A stretch of DNA of 64,000 nt from Alteromonas sp. V450 (GTDB lineage Bacteria; Pseudomonadota; Gammaproteobacteria; Enterobacterales; Alteromonadaceae), in contig NZ_MODU01000004.1 of assembly GCF_001885075.1 (NCBI RefSeq), forward strand, positions 1,798,001-1,862,000. The letters run 5' to 3'. Made by a program: the position numbers and the translations under genes. A model generated the notes under the pieces. The model saw nothing but the letters and a program-made list of their open reading frames with translations. It had not been told where the DNA came from and ran no database searches. Every line of letters starts with the position of its first letter. Positions within the stretch are counted from its first letter, which is position 1. Below are positions 16,890 to 26,528 of this stretch, piece by piece.

Positions 16890-18071
16890 TCATCGACCGC
16901 CAACACACTTGAGAATATCGGTATAGATATCTTCAAGGGTAAGCAAGTCAGACACATGAATGTGCTCGTTTATTTGATGAATGGTGGTATTTGGCACACC
17001 TACTTCAAGGACTTGTGTGTGCTCACTTGCAAAAAAACGCCCATCTGAAGTACCACCAGATGTGCTGATAACAGGGTAACGACCTGTGGCGCTTTTTATT
17101 GCCTTTTCTACACAAGCAATTAAGCAGTGCTCTGCATTGCTCTTGGGCTTGCTTAAGTAAGCTTCACAGGGTCTTGAAAAGCTCACTTGGGCTTCTGGAT
17201 CAACGCTATTGATAATACTGCGTAGCAATGCTGATAAACCTTTTTGGTCAAACTGCCACGAATATCTAACGTTAAACTCTACACGAACGGCACTAGGCAC
17301 AATGTTATCGGTGAAGCTTCCCGTGTCCATGTGTGTTATTTGTAGCGTAGTGCCAGGAAAATCCTCACTCCCCTTATCAAATGGGTGCTGTGTTAACGCG
17401 TTAATCACGTTACTGGCTTTATGAATAGCATTCACCGCTGTCTTTGGGTAGGCCACATGGCCTTGCTTTCCTGTGATATGAATAGTGCCTGAAAGTGAGC
17501 CCCTGCGGCCAATCTTAACCGTATCGCCGGTTGTTGCAGATGCAGAAGGTTCACCTACTAGGCACATATCAAGCTGGACATTTTTAGATGCCAAATATTC
17601 AGCTATCCATTTGGAGCCCCATTCAGCTTCACCTTCTTCATCACTGGTGATTAGCCACCACAAAGAAACCTTACTGTCATCTAGGGAATCAATGGTGCGC
17701 TCTGTTGCCGCGAGCATGGCGGCGATACCTGTTTTCATGTCAGCAGCACCACGCCCATATAGTTTATTTTGGCTAATTACAGGGCTAAAAGGCGGTGACT
17801 TCCACTTATCAAGGGGGCCTGGAGGCACAACGTCAGTGTGGCCGCAAAATGCAAAGTGATTTGTGCCCTGCCCCCACCTAGCGATAAGGTTACTCACACC
17901 ATTAACTGTGTGCTTTTCACAGGAAAAACCAAGCTTTTTGAGCTTGTACATTAAATAACTCTGGCAACCAGCGTCTTGTGGGGTAATCGACGCTCTTGCC
18001 ATTAGTACTTCAGCGAAATAAATGCTGCGAGCTGGCGTTACAGAAGGTAAGGGCTGAATTGACATGCGCAT
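16890..18071 (-). CDS. dapE: Succinyl-diaminopimelate desuccinylase
   Basis: Zinc-dependent M20 hydrolase of lysine and meso-DAP synthesis: it releases succinate from N-succinyl-LL-DAP in the cytosol. Landmarks are ASITPQDAGCQ, the metal ligands in FCGHTDVVPPG and YGRGAADMKTG, catalytic TSDEEGEAEWGSKW, LVGEPSA, and the last His in TTIHQINEHIHV. The frame is open to 18104. I favour the ATG at 18071 (393 aa), which has TAGAGA upstream and is nearer the usual ~375-380 aa. It stands alone here, convergent with olsF. Confidence 0.93.
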   Translation of the reverse strand: MRMSIQPLPSVTPARSIYFAEVLMARASITPQDAGCQSYLMYKLKKLGFSCEKHTVNGVSNLIARWGQGTNHFAFCGHTDVVPPGPLDKWKSPPFSPVISQNKLYGRGAADMKTGIAAMLAATERTIDSLDDSKVSLWWLITSDEEGEAEWGSKWIAEYLASKNVQLDMCLVGEPSASATTGDTVKIGRRGSLSGTIHITGKQGHVAYPKTAVNAIHKASNVINALTQHPFDKGSEDFPGTTLQITHMDTGSFTDNIVPSAVRVEFNVRYSWQFDQKGLSALLRSIINSVDPEAQVSFSRPCEAYLSKPKSNAEHCLIACVEKAIKSATGRYPVISTSGGTSDGRFFASEHTQVLEVGVPNTTIHQINEHIHVSDLLTLEDIYTDILKCVGGR

Positions 18072-18243
18072 AAAATCTCTATGGAACGTGGGACCATTAC
18101 ACAAATGTAAAGTGACACGTGAATAACAGATTTACGACAATGCTGTGACAGCGGACAAAGTAAGCTGAAGCTAAAAGTAATCAAGGGGGACAACAAAGAA
18201 GGCGCAATGGGTGAGTTTGCGACTAGGACCGGCTCGTTAAGAT

Positions 18244-18272
18244 TTGTCTAAATCAGCGCACGTTGTTATAAC
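18244..18272 (+). promoter_or_regulatory. Sigma-70 promoter for the small membrane-protein gene
   Basis: -35 TTGTCT (18244-18249), 17-base spacer, -10 TATAAC (18267-18272). Transcription would start about 20 bases before the GTG start codon at 18302. Confidence 0.6.
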
Positions 18273-18301
18273 TAGAACATAACTTAAAGAAAGGCATTAC
18301 T

Positions 18302-18472
18302 GTGTTAAAAATCATTGTTTTAATACCTCTTATTCTGTCACTACTCTGGTTTGGCTATTTACAAGCCAATAAATACACTCTGGAACAAGGCAAACAAGGG
18401 TTTCTGTATATATTCGTGTTGTCTGGTGTCATTGCTGCGTTTTACACGCTGATGCTGTTCTTAACGAACTAA
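18302..18472 (+). CDS. Small two-helix membrane protein, function unknown
   Basis: 56 codons starting with GTG. AAAGAAAGG lies 7 bases before the start, a promoter sits upstream and a hairpin terminator downstream, so this looks like a complete one-gene unit. The product has two hydrophobic segments (residues ~3-20, LKIIVLIPLILSLLWFGYL, and ~33-54) joined by a polar loop NKYTLEQGKQG. It should be an inner-membrane hairpin protein. I do not recognise a family. Small membrane proteins of this kind often regulate larger membrane partners, but nothing nearby names one. Confidence 0.75.
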   Translation: MLKIIVLIPLILSLLWFGYLQANKYTLEQGKQGFLYIFVLSGVIAAFYTLMLFLTN

Positions 18473-18502
18473 TACAATCGCTATACGGCACTCTGTAAAA
18501 CT

Positions 18503-18537
18503 AAAAAAGCCAGCATCTATGAGAGGCTGGCTTTTTA
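18503..18537. terminator. Bidirectional terminator between the small gene and ppiD
   Basis: AAAAAGCCAGC pairs with GCTGGCTTTTT around an 11-base loop. There are T-runs on both strands, so it can end the small gene rightward and ppiD leftward. Confidence 0.85.
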
Positions 18538-18586
18538 GTGTCTGCCAAGTCCCTGCTGGCGCAGTGACCGCTTTTTTTAAGCTGTG

Positions 18587-20479
18587 TTATAGCGTCTGTG
18601 AGATAGTCACTTCCGCATTTGCACGAAGCGCATCAACATATTGTTGATAAACACGCTGTCCCTGAACTTGAGCAAGACGCTCTTTTAGGCTTTGGCCGAG
18701 CGACTCTTCAAGCTCTGGTGCCGCGTTTACGCCCTCAAGCATAACAACAGCAACGTCGCCGTTTACCGTTGTTGCAACATCAACGTTATCTTCACCTTCT
18801 AGGGCAAGCGAGAATAGCGTATCAACCAATGCACGTGCAAGTGTACCGCCTGCTCGCGGAACAGCAGTTTCCGTTTGCCAAGACACTGATTTCTCGGCTA
18901 GTGCACTGTCAACGCTTTCTCCTGCACGTACTTTTTGTGCAATGTCGAACGCCCAGGCTTCTGCAGCTTCTCTCGCTTTCTCAGCTTTAACCGATACTTC
19001 AATGCCCTCGCGCACTTCATCTAGTGATTGCGTACGTTGAGGCTCATGCTCAATAACGCGAACAACCACAACATTCTCATCGTCAATTTCGATAATGTCA
19101 CTATTCACTCTCTCTTCAACTAACTCTGAAGAAAATGCAGCATCGAGGATAGCAGGTGAGCTTAAGTCCGACGGCGCTGTGTTTCTGCTGAATAGTACCG
19201 ATTCTTGTATCGGCAAATCCACAGCATTAGCGGCATCTTCCAATGTATCAGGCACTTCAAAAGCAATTTCTGCTAAGGTATTTTGTAACTCGAAATACTT
19301 CTCCATTGCGGCGTCGTAAAGAAGCGAATCTCGAATGTCACCGGCTACTTCATCAAAAGGCTTCACCTGCGCTTCTTTGATGTCGGTGAGTTTAATGATG
19401 TGAAAACCAAACTCGGTCTCTACAACATTAGATACATCACCAATATTCTCTAACGCAAACGCTGCTTCATCAAACGCAGGATCCATCATTTCTGGCGTAA
19501 TAAAATCTAAGTCACCGCCATTCTCAGCTGAAAAGGCGTCGTCCGAGTGCTGTTTAGCGAGCTCGGCAAAATCAGAACCATTATCCAACTCAGTTTTCAA
19601 TGCTTCAGCTTCGGCTCTAGCCGCGTCTTGGTCATCACCTGCTTCAACAAGTATATGAGATACGCGTCGCTCTTCCTCTTTTCCATAGCTGTTAATGTTA
19701 TTTTCATAATAGGTACGCACTGCGCTTTCATCTACAGACACACGGTCCTTCAATGCATTAACGTTAAGCTTGACATAGGCAACCTTAACTTTCTCGTCTG
19801 TGTCAAAAGCAGTAATGTTGGCGTTGTAATAGCTTTCGATATCTTGTTCTGTAATTTCAACACTATCAGCAAACTCTTGAGAATTAACAAGCACGTACTT
19901 CGCATCTCTCGTTTGACGCTGCAAAGCGTTCGCTTGCAGAACTTCGCCGTCTAACGCGAACGCCGAATTAGCAAGCGCGGCGGCAAGTTGATTTTGCGTC
20001 ATTTGAACACGAAGAAAGTCGCGGAAGTCAGCAACTTGGAAGCCGTTTTGGCGCAGAATTGCTTGAAAACGCTCGTTGTCGAATTGCCCACCAAATTGAA
20101 ATTCAGGCATCTGAACAATGGCTTCGCGAATTTGCTCGTCACTTACGCGTAAGCCCATAGACACTGCTTGTTGCTGGATAAGCTTTTCAGCAATGAGGCG
20201 GTCAAGGACATTTCTGCGAAATTCAGCTAGGTATTCTTCGCTTGAAAACAGTTGTCCAATTGACTCTCCGTATTGAGATTCCATTTGTGCACGTTGGTTT
20301 TGATATGCACGCTCTAGTTCTTGTGCCGAAATTTCTTCGCCGTTTACGGTAGCTACTGAAGTAGTACCTGATGATGTAAGGTAACTCCCTACCCCAGCGA
20401 ATACGAAACTCAAAACGATAAGCGCAATAATTGCCATCGCCCAAGGGCCTTGAGAACCTTCTCTGATTCTTTCTAGCAT
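18587..20479 (-). CDS. ppiD: Periplasmic folding chaperone with parvulin domain
   Basis: 630 aa. One N-terminal membrane anchor (residues ~13-33, WAMAIIALIVLSFVFAGVG), then a SurA_N-like chaperone region (~30-240) and a parvulin domain (~265-365: RRVSHILVEAGDD, NGGDLDFITPEMM, TEFGFHIIKLTDI), then a long C-terminal region. It is anchored in the inner membrane facing the periplasm and works at the Sec translocon exit. YfgM, its known partner in E. coli, is also in this window near 50.5 kb. It follows hupB as in most gammaproteobacteria. Confidence 0.96.
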   Translation of the reverse strand: MLERIREGSQGPWAMAIIALIVLSFVFAGVGSYLTSSGTTSVATVNGEEISAQELERAYQNQRAQMESQYGESIGQLFSSEEYLAEFRRNVLDRLIAEKLIQQQAVSMGLRVSDEQIREAIVQMPEFQFGGQFDNERFQAILRQNGFQVADFRDFLRVQMTQNQLAAALANSAFALDGEVLQANALQRQTRDAKYVLVNSQEFADSVEITEQDIESYYNANITAFDTDEKVKVAYVKLNVNALKDRVSVDESAVRTYYENNINSYGKEEERRVSHILVEAGDDQDAARAEAEALKTELDNGSDFAELAKQHSDDAFSAENGGDLDFITPEMMDPAFDEAAFALENIGDVSNVVETEFGFHIIKLTDIKEAQVKPFDEVAGDIRDSLLYDAAMEKYFELQNTLAEIAFEVPDTLEDAANAVDLPIQESVLFSRNTAPSDLSSPAILDAAFSSELVEERVNSDIIEIDDENVVVVRVIEHEPQRTQSLDEVREGIEVSVKAEKAREAAEAWAFDIAQKVRAGESVDSALAEKSVSWQTETAVPRAGGTLARALVDTLFSLALEGEDNVDVATTVNGDVAVVMLEGVNAAPELEESLGQSLKERLAQVQGQRVYQQYVDALRANAEVTISQTL

Positions 20480-20561
20480 GATTGTTCTTCAACTCCGTTG
20501 CTTACTACAGTTACCTCGGCCTTGCTATTTAGCAATAATACCCGAGGTAAAATAAGCGGTG

Positions 20562-20589
20562 ATTATAACCCAATGTCGCCGAATATAAA
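20562..20589 (-). promoter_or_regulatory. Candidate ppiD promoter
   Basis: On the minus strand a perfect -10 TATAAT (20562-20567) has a TTTATA -35 (20584-20589) with a 16-base spacer, about 80 bases before the ppiD start. Confidence 0.5.
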
Positions 20590-20741
20590 CGACCTAAACA
20601 GCAAATTCTGCCTTCTTTCTCTAATTGAGGAAGTCACATCATTTTTTAGGCTTTATGTATAAAGCTGGGTCGCATAAAACACACATTCATGGTAACGCTA
20701 GTTTAGATAGTCACCGAACGCGCAATTTTACTTTTATAAAT

Positions 20742-20776
20742 AAAAAAGGCGATGGACAAGCCATCGCCTTTTTCTG
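20742..20776 (-). terminator. Terminator of hupB
   Basis: AAAAAAGGCGATGG pairs with CCATCGCCTTTTT around a 4-base loop, with T-runs on both sides, 13 bases past the hupB stop. Confidence 0.92.
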
Positions 20777-20788
20777 TAATTTTTGAGC

Positions 20789-21061
20789 TTAGTTACAAGC
20801 GTCTTTCAGTGCTTTACCAGCTTTGAAAGATGGAACTTTCGCCGCTGAAATCTGAATAGTCTCACCAGTTTGTGGGTTACGTCCACTGCGAGCTGAACGT
20901 TCGCGAACTGAGAAAGTACCAAAACCTACTAGTGCTACCTGGTCGCCATCTTTAAGCGCAGCAGTTACTGAGTCAGTGAATGCGTCAAGAGCGCGGCCAG
21001 CAGCTGCTTTAGAAATGTCTGCACCAGCAGCGATTTGGTCGATAAGTTGAGACTTGTTCAC
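20789..21061 (-). CDS. hupB: DNA-binding protein HU-beta
   Basis: 90 aa HU-family nucleoid protein. It has [19 protein letters not shown] at the N-terminus, the hinge [17 protein letters not shown], and the DNA-arm signature [12 protein letters not shown]. It binds and bends DNA as a dimer. The start codon is GTG with GAAGGGG upstream. Downstream of lon and upstream of ppiD, the conserved order. The higher-confidence part is HU; beta rather than alpha rests on position next to lon. Confidence 0.96.
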   Translation of the reverse strand: MNKSQLIDQIAAGADISKAAAGRALDAFTDSVTAALKDGDQVALVGFGTFSVRERSARSGRNPQTGETIQISAAKVPSFKAGKALKDACN

Positions 21062-21379
21062 AATTATGATCCCCTTCGATTGTTATTATACTGTTTGTCC
21101 AAAACGATTTTGCTTGAACGTTATAGCAAGCTTGGTTATTAACATCAAGCTTCAGTCACAAATAATTAACTTTTTTGTGAATCGCTGCAATCCCTTTTGT
21201 GGCAAGGCTTCAAGCGAATACCATTTAAAGGTAACACAACTTTTGCGAGTTGAAAGCCCTAATTTGCAAAAAATCAGATTTTATTTCGTTAATGCGTGTT
21301 TTTTGTTCAATTTCGGCTATTTTTTAGAAAAAAAAACGCCACATCCCTTTAAAATTAAGGAATGTGGCAGTGTTCAACG
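21062..21379. other. Intergenic region hupB / lon
   Basis: 318 bases. It holds the lon terminator on the right. A perfect TATAAT (minus strand, 21085-21090) about 25 bases before the hupB start is the likely hupB -10, although no good -35 was found at normal spacing. Confidence 0.5.
21328..21369 (-). terminator. Terminator of lon
   Basis: On the minus strand GCCACATTCCTT pairs with AAGGGATGTGGC (one G-U type mismatch), then a run of eight or more T. It lies just after the lon stop. Confidence 0.87.
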
Positions 21380-23731
21380 TTAGCCTTTTACGACTTCAAA
21401 ACTCTCTACAGGTTCCTGAAGTGCAATTTCAAGTACTTCATCAATCCATTTTACAGGATGAATGGCTAAATCTTTTTTAACGTTGTCTGGAATTTCTTCT
21501 AGATCTCGCTCGTTTTCCTTCGGTATAACGACGGTTTTTATACCGCCCCGGTGTGCAGCAAGTAGCTTTTCCTTTAAGCCACCGATGGCTAATACTTCAC
21601 CACGCAGTGTTATTTCACCCGTCATAGCGACATCACACTTGACCGGATTGCCAGTCAAAGAAGAAACCAACGCCGTACACATAGCGATGCCCGCACTTGG
21701 CCCGTCTTTAGGTGTTGCTCCCTCTGGTACGTGAACGTGAATATCCCGCTTCTCATAAAAGTCGTCGTTAATTCGCAGCTTCTCTGCTCGACTTCTCACG
21801 ACAGTCATGGCCGCTTTTATCGACTCTTGCATCACGTCGCCCAAAGAGCCGGTAGATGTCATTTTGCCCTTACCAGGTACAGCCGTTGTTTCGATGGTAA
21901 GTAAGTCTCCCCCGACTTGAGTCCAAGCAAGACCAGTAACTTGGCCAATTTGATTATCCTTATCTGCTTTTCCGTAATCAAAACGCTGTACGCCAAGGTA
22001 ATCTTTAAGATTTTCTTGAGAAACTACAACTTTACCTTTGCTTTTCTTAAGCAAAATATCTTTAACCGCTTTACGACAGACTTTCGACACTTCACGTTCT
22101 AAGCTACGAACGCCCGCTTCACGGGTATAGTATCGAATCATGCCGATAACGGCAGAATCGGTAATTTCTAACTCTTTTGCTTTAAGCCCATTGCGCTCCA
22201 TTTGCTTACCAATTAAATGGTTTTTCGCAATGTTGAGCTTTTCATCTTCTGTGTATCCCGATAGACGGATAACTTCCATACGGTCAAGTAATGGACCTGG
22301 TATATTCATGCTGTTAGAGGTAGCGACAAACATAACGTCTGACAGGTCATAGTCTACTTCGAGGTAGTGATCACTAAAGCTGTTATTTTGCTCGGGATCC
22401 AGCACCTCAAGAAGCGCTGACGCAGGGTCGCCACGCATATCTGATGACATCTTGTCGATTTCATCGAGTAAGAACAGCGGATTTTTAACTCCTACTTTCG
22501 CCATTTTTTGCACTAGCTTACCTGGCAATGAACCAATGTAAGTGCGGCGGTGACCACGAATTTCGGCTTCGTCTCGCACGCCACCTAGCGCCATACGCAC
22601 ATATTTGCGGCCTGTCGCTTTAGCGATAGACTGACCTAAAGAGGTTTTACCTACACCAGGAGGGCCTACAAGACATAAAATTGGACCTTTTAGCTTTTTC
22701 ACACGCTGTTGAACAGCTAAATACTCAAGAATACGCTCTTTTACTTTCTCAAGACCGTAATGGTCTTCGTTAAGCACACCTTCGGCGCGAGACAAGTCTT
22801 TTTTAACCGGTGAGCGCTTATTCCAAGGTACGCTTGTAAGCCAGTCAATGTAGCTTCGAAGTACCGTAGCTTCGGCCGACATAGGCGACATCATTTTAAG
22901 CTTTTGGAGTTCTGCTTTTGCTTTGTCTTCAGCCTCTTTAGGCATTTTGGCGTCTGCAATTTTTTTAGACAGTGCCTCAAACTCATCAGGCGCATCGTCG
23001 AGCTCTCCAAGTTCTTTTTGGATAGCCTTCATCTGCTCATTGAGATAATATTCTCGCTGACTTTTTTCCATCTGCTTTTTAACGCGAGTACGAATTTTCT
23101 TTTCGACCTGCAGCAAATCGATTTCACCTTCCATCAATGCCATCAGATATTCAAGACGTTCATTGATCCCTTGCATTTCAAGGACCTTTTGCTTTTCCGA
23201 TAGCTTCAACGGCATATGTGCCGCCATGGTATCAGCCAAACGAGCGGCGTCTTCAATACCGTTTAAGGAAGTCAGCACTTCAGGCGGTATTTTTTTATTT
23301 AACTTCACATAACCTTCAAACTGAGAGACAGCAGAGCGAATGAGTACTTCTTGCTCATTTTCATCAATGCCTTCGTCTTCAAGTTTGGTTACGCTCGCTT
23401 CAAAAAAGGGCTCTGATTGCTTGTAATTTTCTATTTCGCCGCGAACGCTTCCCTCTACCAATACTTTTACGGTACCGTCGGGGAGTTTTAAAAGCTGTAA
23501 AATAGTAGCAATAGTACCAACAGAATAGATATCGTCTGCTTCAGGCTCATCTACACCAGCGTCTTTTTGCGCTACCAGAAAAATTTGTTTGTCATTATCC
23601 ATTGCAGCTTCAAGGCAACGGATTGATTTTTCACGCCCAACAAATAGGGGTATGACCATATGCGGGTATACAACTACATCCCGCAAGGCAAGCACAGGAA
23701 TTTCAATGCGATTTTCACGCTCAACTGTCAT
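21380..23731 (-). CDS. lon: ATP-dependent Lon protease
   Basis: 783 aa LonA. An N-terminal substrate-binding domain (~1-300, [20 protein letters not shown]) is followed by a AAA+ module with Walker [10 protein letters not shown] (~355) and Walker [11 protein letters not shown], then a serine-lysine protease domain with catalytic Ser in DGPSAGIAM (~675) and Lys about 40 residues on. It degrades misfolded and regulatory proteins in the cytosol. I use the ATG at 23731; the frame opens 4 codons earlier at a TTG. A heat-shock-type promoter lies upstream. Confidence 0.98.
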   Translation of the reverse strand: MTVERENRIEIPVLALRDVVVYPHMVIPLFVGREKSIRCLEAAMDNDKQIFLVAQKDAGVDEPEADDIYSVGTIATILQLLKLPDGTVKVLVEGSVRGEIENYKQSEPFFEASVTKLEDEGIDENEQEVLIRSAVSQFEGYVKLNKKIPPEVLTSLNGIEDAARLADTMAAHMPLKLSEKQKVLEMQGINERLEYLMALMEGEIDLLQVEKKIRTRVKKQMEKSQREYYLNEQMKAIQKELGELDDAPDEFEALSKKIADAKMPKEAEDKAKAELQKLKMMSPMSAEATVLRSYIDWLTSVPWNKRSPVKKDLSRAEGVLNEDHYGLEKVKERILEYLAVQQRVKKLKGPILCLVGPPGVGKTSLGQSIAKATGRKYVRMALGGVRDEAEIRGHRRTYIGSLPGKLVQKMAKVGVKNPLFLLDEIDKMSSDMRGDPASALLEVLDPEQNNSFSDHYLEVDYDLSDVMFVATSNSMNIPGPLLDRMEVIRLSGYTEDEKLNIAKNHLIGKQMERNGLKAKELEITDSAVIGMIRYYTREAGVRSLEREVSKVCRKAVKDILLKKSKGKVVVSQENLKDYLGVQRFDYGKADKDNQIGQVTGLAWTQVGGDLLTIETTAVPGKGKMTSTGSLGDVMQESIKAAMTVVRSRAEKLRINDDFYEKRDIHVHVPEGATPKDGPSAGIAMCTALVSSLTGNPVKCDVAMTGEITLRGEVLAIGGLKEKLLAAHRGGIKTVVIPKENERDLEEIPDNVKKDLAIHPVKWIDEVLEIALQEPVESFEVVKG

Positions 23732-23764
23732 ACTTGTTCTCAATTAGTTTTCAATGTCGTTTTT

Positions 23765-23792
23765 ATATGGGGATGTAAGCGCAAAGTTCAAT
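23765..23792 (-). promoter_or_regulatory. Heat-shock (sigma-32) type promoter of lon
   Basis: On the minus strand TTGAA (23787-23791), a 14-base spacer and CCCCATAT (23765-23772) match the sigma-32 consensus CTTGAA-N13-15-CCCCATNT almost perfectly. Located 34 bases before the lon start, consistent with heat induction of lon. Confidence 0.78.
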
Positions 23793-23991
23793 CGAAACTT
23801 ATTAAAGTGCGTTAATTCCTTAACCTTACCTTCCCTACGCTACCTATAACCATTATCGATTTTTAGCCTTATGGCAACACTTAAGTCAAAAATCTGATAG
23901 AAAGACTAGGATCCTTTGTACAAGTGAATAAAATTCAAACACATCAATAGTAAAAGCAATGCGAAAATGCAGTAGAAAGCTTCTTGATTGA

Positions 23992-24900
23992 CTAATGCGA
24001 CACTAACCAACGTACAATATTTAAAAGTAGCTGTTGGTTGTCTTTAGCGGAGGCGGAATTCATTCCCATGGCCCACTCCCCATCATCGCTTTTAACAACT
24101 TGTGCCGTAAACATACCTGCTTCACCAAATACAGCTACTTTCCCCTTTCCAACTTCCATTATCGCACCCTGATAAAGTCCGTTTGCACTGAGTGAAGGCG
24201 TATCATCGTCGATAGACCATGATTTTGATGGCATCCAATTTATTGATGGCTGTGTAAATTGAAGCACTGGCTGCGCTTGCGGCGGTATTGTAAAGCCTTG
24301 GCCTAAAAACCCCTGAATAACGTCTACTACATTCTCTCCATCTGCTGGTGTAACTGCAGTTGGCAAAATACTCTGTGACTGGCGGTTAAAGAATTGCTCT
24401 TGCTTACCTACGATTTCAACATAGCCATTGATAAATCCAAATCCGAATACTTCAGCTAAGTCTGCCATGGCCGCTGGCCACGGCATATGATCAGCAATAA
24501 GAAATAATGCGCCGCCGTTATTTACCCAGTGATAAACAGACTCCACTTCTTCTCTTGAAAAAGCAGGAAAATTGGGCAAGTCCCAATTCTGACGATTCTT
24601 TTCATTTACCGCATTGGCAACAACTAAAATATCAACGGCGTCCAGCGATACACGTGAAAAACGCTTGTTAAAGTCAATAACCGTTAAACCATCTGCTTCA
24701 AGTACTTTCGCAAACGGCTTGTAGCGACCTTCAACGGTATGAAAATTGTAATGCGCGCTATCAACGGCAACAACGGGGGAAGACTCAAGCTCGCAAAAAT
24801 AACAAACGACGCGTTTAGGAATAAAGTCTGGGTCGACAAGCTGTTGCGCAACAGAGAGAAAGGGAATAGAAAATAAAAATAGGCTAGCTAATTTAATCAT
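23992..24900 (-). CDS. Secreted GATase-like (DUF4350-type) protein
   Basis: 302 aa. The signal peptide is residues 1-18 (LASLFLFSIPFLSVAQ, cleavage near AQQ). The body looks like a ThuA/GATase1-like alpha/beta fold: DILVVANAVNEKNR, then HWVNNGGALFLIADHMPWP at the nucleophile-elbow region, and GKGKVAVFGEAGMFTAQ with QQLLLNIVRWL at the C-terminus. No obvious Cys-His-Glu triad, so probably a binding or structural fold. It lies between clpX and lon, where most relatives have nothing. AAGGA is 8 bases before the ATG. Function unknown. Confidence 0.72.
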   Translation of the reverse strand: MIKLASLFLFSIPFLSVAQQLVDPDFIPKRVVCYFCELESSPVVAVDSAHYNFHTVEGRYKPFAKVLEADGLTVIDFNKRFSRVSLDAVDILVVANAVNEKNRQNWDLPNFPAFSREEVESVYHWVNNGGALFLIADHMPWPAAMADLAEVFGFGFINGYVEIVGKQEQFFNRQSQSILPTAVTPADGENVVDVIQGFLGQGFTIPPQAQPVLQFTQPSINWMPSKSWSIDDDTPSLSANGLYQGAIMEVGKGKVAVFGEAGMFTAQVVKSDDGEWAMGMNSASAKDNQQLLLNIVRWLVSH

Positions 24901-24921
24901 GGTTACGTTCCTTCGTTTTTA

Positions 24922-25071
24922 TTATTCAGACTCGCAGTAGTAAAACACAAATCCTTCGTAATACCAGTCTTCATTGATATTTACCCACACAGCGAAACTA
25001 CTATCAATCGATTGACGATCACGCTTAGCCCACTTCAACGAACAGCCTTTATGAAGCGGAAAAAAGTACAA
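24922..25071 (-). CDS. Small ORF or gene remnant upstream of the GATase-like gene
   Basis: An open frame of 49 codons ends 21 bases before the GATase-like gene. The translation looks protein-like: SLKWAKRDRQSIDSSFAV then WVNINEDWYYEGFVFYYC. No ATG start exists. A TTG at 25038 has AAAGG 7 bases upstream (38 aa), and a TTG at 25071 would give 49 aa. It may be a real small cytosolic protein in an operon with the next gene, or the tail of a lost gene that arrived with it. No family recognised. Confidence 0.4.
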   Translation of the reverse strand: MYFFPLHKGCSLKWAKRDRQSIDSSFAVWVNINEDWYYEGFVFYYCESE

Positions 25072-25146
25072 TAGTATTTAGTGTGGGCAATTGAGAACGG
25101 GGGAACTTACTTCACTGCACTAACGAAATAACGGATTAATCGATAC

Positions 25147-25170
25147 AAAAAAGGCCCCTCAGGGCCTTTT
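25147..25170 (-). terminator. Terminator of clpX
   Basis: AAGGCCC-CTCA-GGGCCTT hairpin with a run of six T on the minus strand, about 10 bases past the clpX stop. Confidence 0.9.
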
Positions 25171-25179
25171 CAACATCTT

Positions 25180-26454
25180 TTACTCGGATACCGCTTTTTT
25201 CTCGTTACTGTCGTAAATCAAGATGGGTTTTGATTCACCGCGAATAACGGTCTCATCGATTACAACCTTGCTGACATCTTCCATTGAGGGTAGGTCATAC
25301 ATAGTATCAAGCAGAACCGCTTCAACGATTGAACGCAAACCACGCGCACCTGTTTTACGGTCCATTGCTTTTTTAGCAATCGCGTTAAGTGCATCGTCTC
25401 GGAACTCAAGCTCTACATCTTCCATAGAGAACAGCGCACCGTATTGTTTGGTAATTGCGTTCTTAGGCTCGCGTAGAATTTGAATAAGCGCTTCTTCATT
25501 CAATTCTTCCAGGCTTGTCACTACCGGTAGACGGCCAATGAACTCTGGTATCAAACCATATTTCACTAGGTCTTCAGGCTCAACTTGCTTGAACAGCTCG
25601 CTAATTTGCTTACTGTTGTCCTTCGACTTGACCGTGGCACCGAATCCGATACCCGTATCTTTTTGTGCGCGTTGCTCGATAACTTTATCAAGACCAGCAA
25701 ACGCACCACCACAAATAAAGAGTATCTTAGACGTATCAACCTGCAGGAACTCTTGTTGTGGATGTTTGCGTCCACCTTGCGGTGGAACAGACGCAACGGT
25801 ACCTTCGATTAACTTAAGGAGTGCCTGCTGGACACCCTCACCCGACACATCTCGCGTAATCGACGGATTGTCTGACTTACGCGAAATTTTATCGATTTCG
25901 TCTATGTAAACAATTCCACGCTGCGCTTTCTCAACGTCGTAATCACATTTTTGAAGAAGTTTTTGAATAATATTCTCAACATCTTCACCCACATAGCCTG
26001 CTTCAGTTAACGTGGTTGCGTCGGCCATGGTAAACGGAACATCGAGTAGCCGTGCAAGCGTCTCAGCAAGCAGTGTTTTACCGCTTCCCGTCGGCCCTAT
26101 TAACAAAATATTACTTTTGCCAAGCTCTACGCCTTCGTGAACGTCGCCATTACGCAAGCGCTTGTAGTGATTATAAACTGCAACAGATAATACCTTCTTC
26201 GCATGCTCTTGCCCTATGACGTAATCATCTAGGTGTTCATGTATTTCACTTGGCTTTGGTAAAGCGTCCTGCTTTTGCTTTGGCGCGATTTCCTTAATTT
26301 CTTCGCGAATGATATCGTTACATAACTCAACACACTCGTCGCAAATGAATACCGACGGGCCTGCTATCAATTTTCTTACTTCGTGTTGGCTTTTGCCACA
26401 AAACGAACAGTACAGTAGCTTGTTATCACCGTCACCGCTTTGCTTATCACTCAT
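25180..26454 (-). CDS. clpX: ATP-dependent Clp protease ATP-binding subunit ClpX
   Basis: 424 aa unfoldase. The N-terminal zinc-binding domain has CSFCGKS (C16, C19) and CDECVELC (~38-42). The AAA+ domain has Walker [15 protein letters not shown], Walker [10 protein letters not shown], the pore loop region GYVGEDVEN, and the IGF loop for docking to ClpP (IGFGATV). It unfolds tagged proteins and feeds them to ClpP. 74 bases after clpP, same strand, probably co-transcribed. Confidence 0.98.
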   Translation of the reverse strand: MSDKQSGDGDNKLLYCSFCGKSQHEVRKLIAGPSVFICDECVELCNDIIREEIKEIAPKQKQDALPKPSEIHEHLDDYVIGQEHAKKVLSVAVYNHYKRLRNGDVHEGVELGKSNILLIGPTGSGKTLLAETLARLLDVPFTMADATTLTEAGYVGEDVENIIQKLLQKCDYDVEKAQRGIVYIDEIDKISRKSDNPSITRDVSGEGVQQALLKLIEGTVASVPPQGGRKHPQQEFLQVDTSKILFICGGAFAGLDKVIEQRAQKDTGIGFGATVKSKDNSKQISELFKQVEPEDLVKYGLIPEFIGRLPVVTSLEELNEEALIQILREPKNAITKQYGALFSMEDVELEFRDDALNAIAKKAMDRKTGARGLRSIVEAVLLDTMYDLPSMEDVSKVVIDETVIRGESKPILIYDSNEKKAVSE

Positions 26455-26528
26455 TACTTATGCCTCTGCCTTACCCGAGCCGAAAACCAATTCGTGTATC
26501 ACACTGGCCCGGGTTCTTTATAACTATA

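Larger units (their letters stand above)
20480..20788. other. Intergenic region ppiD / hupB
   Basis: 309 bases holding the ppiD promoter (20562-20589) on the left and the hupB terminator on the right. Nothing else recognised. Confidence 0.5.
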
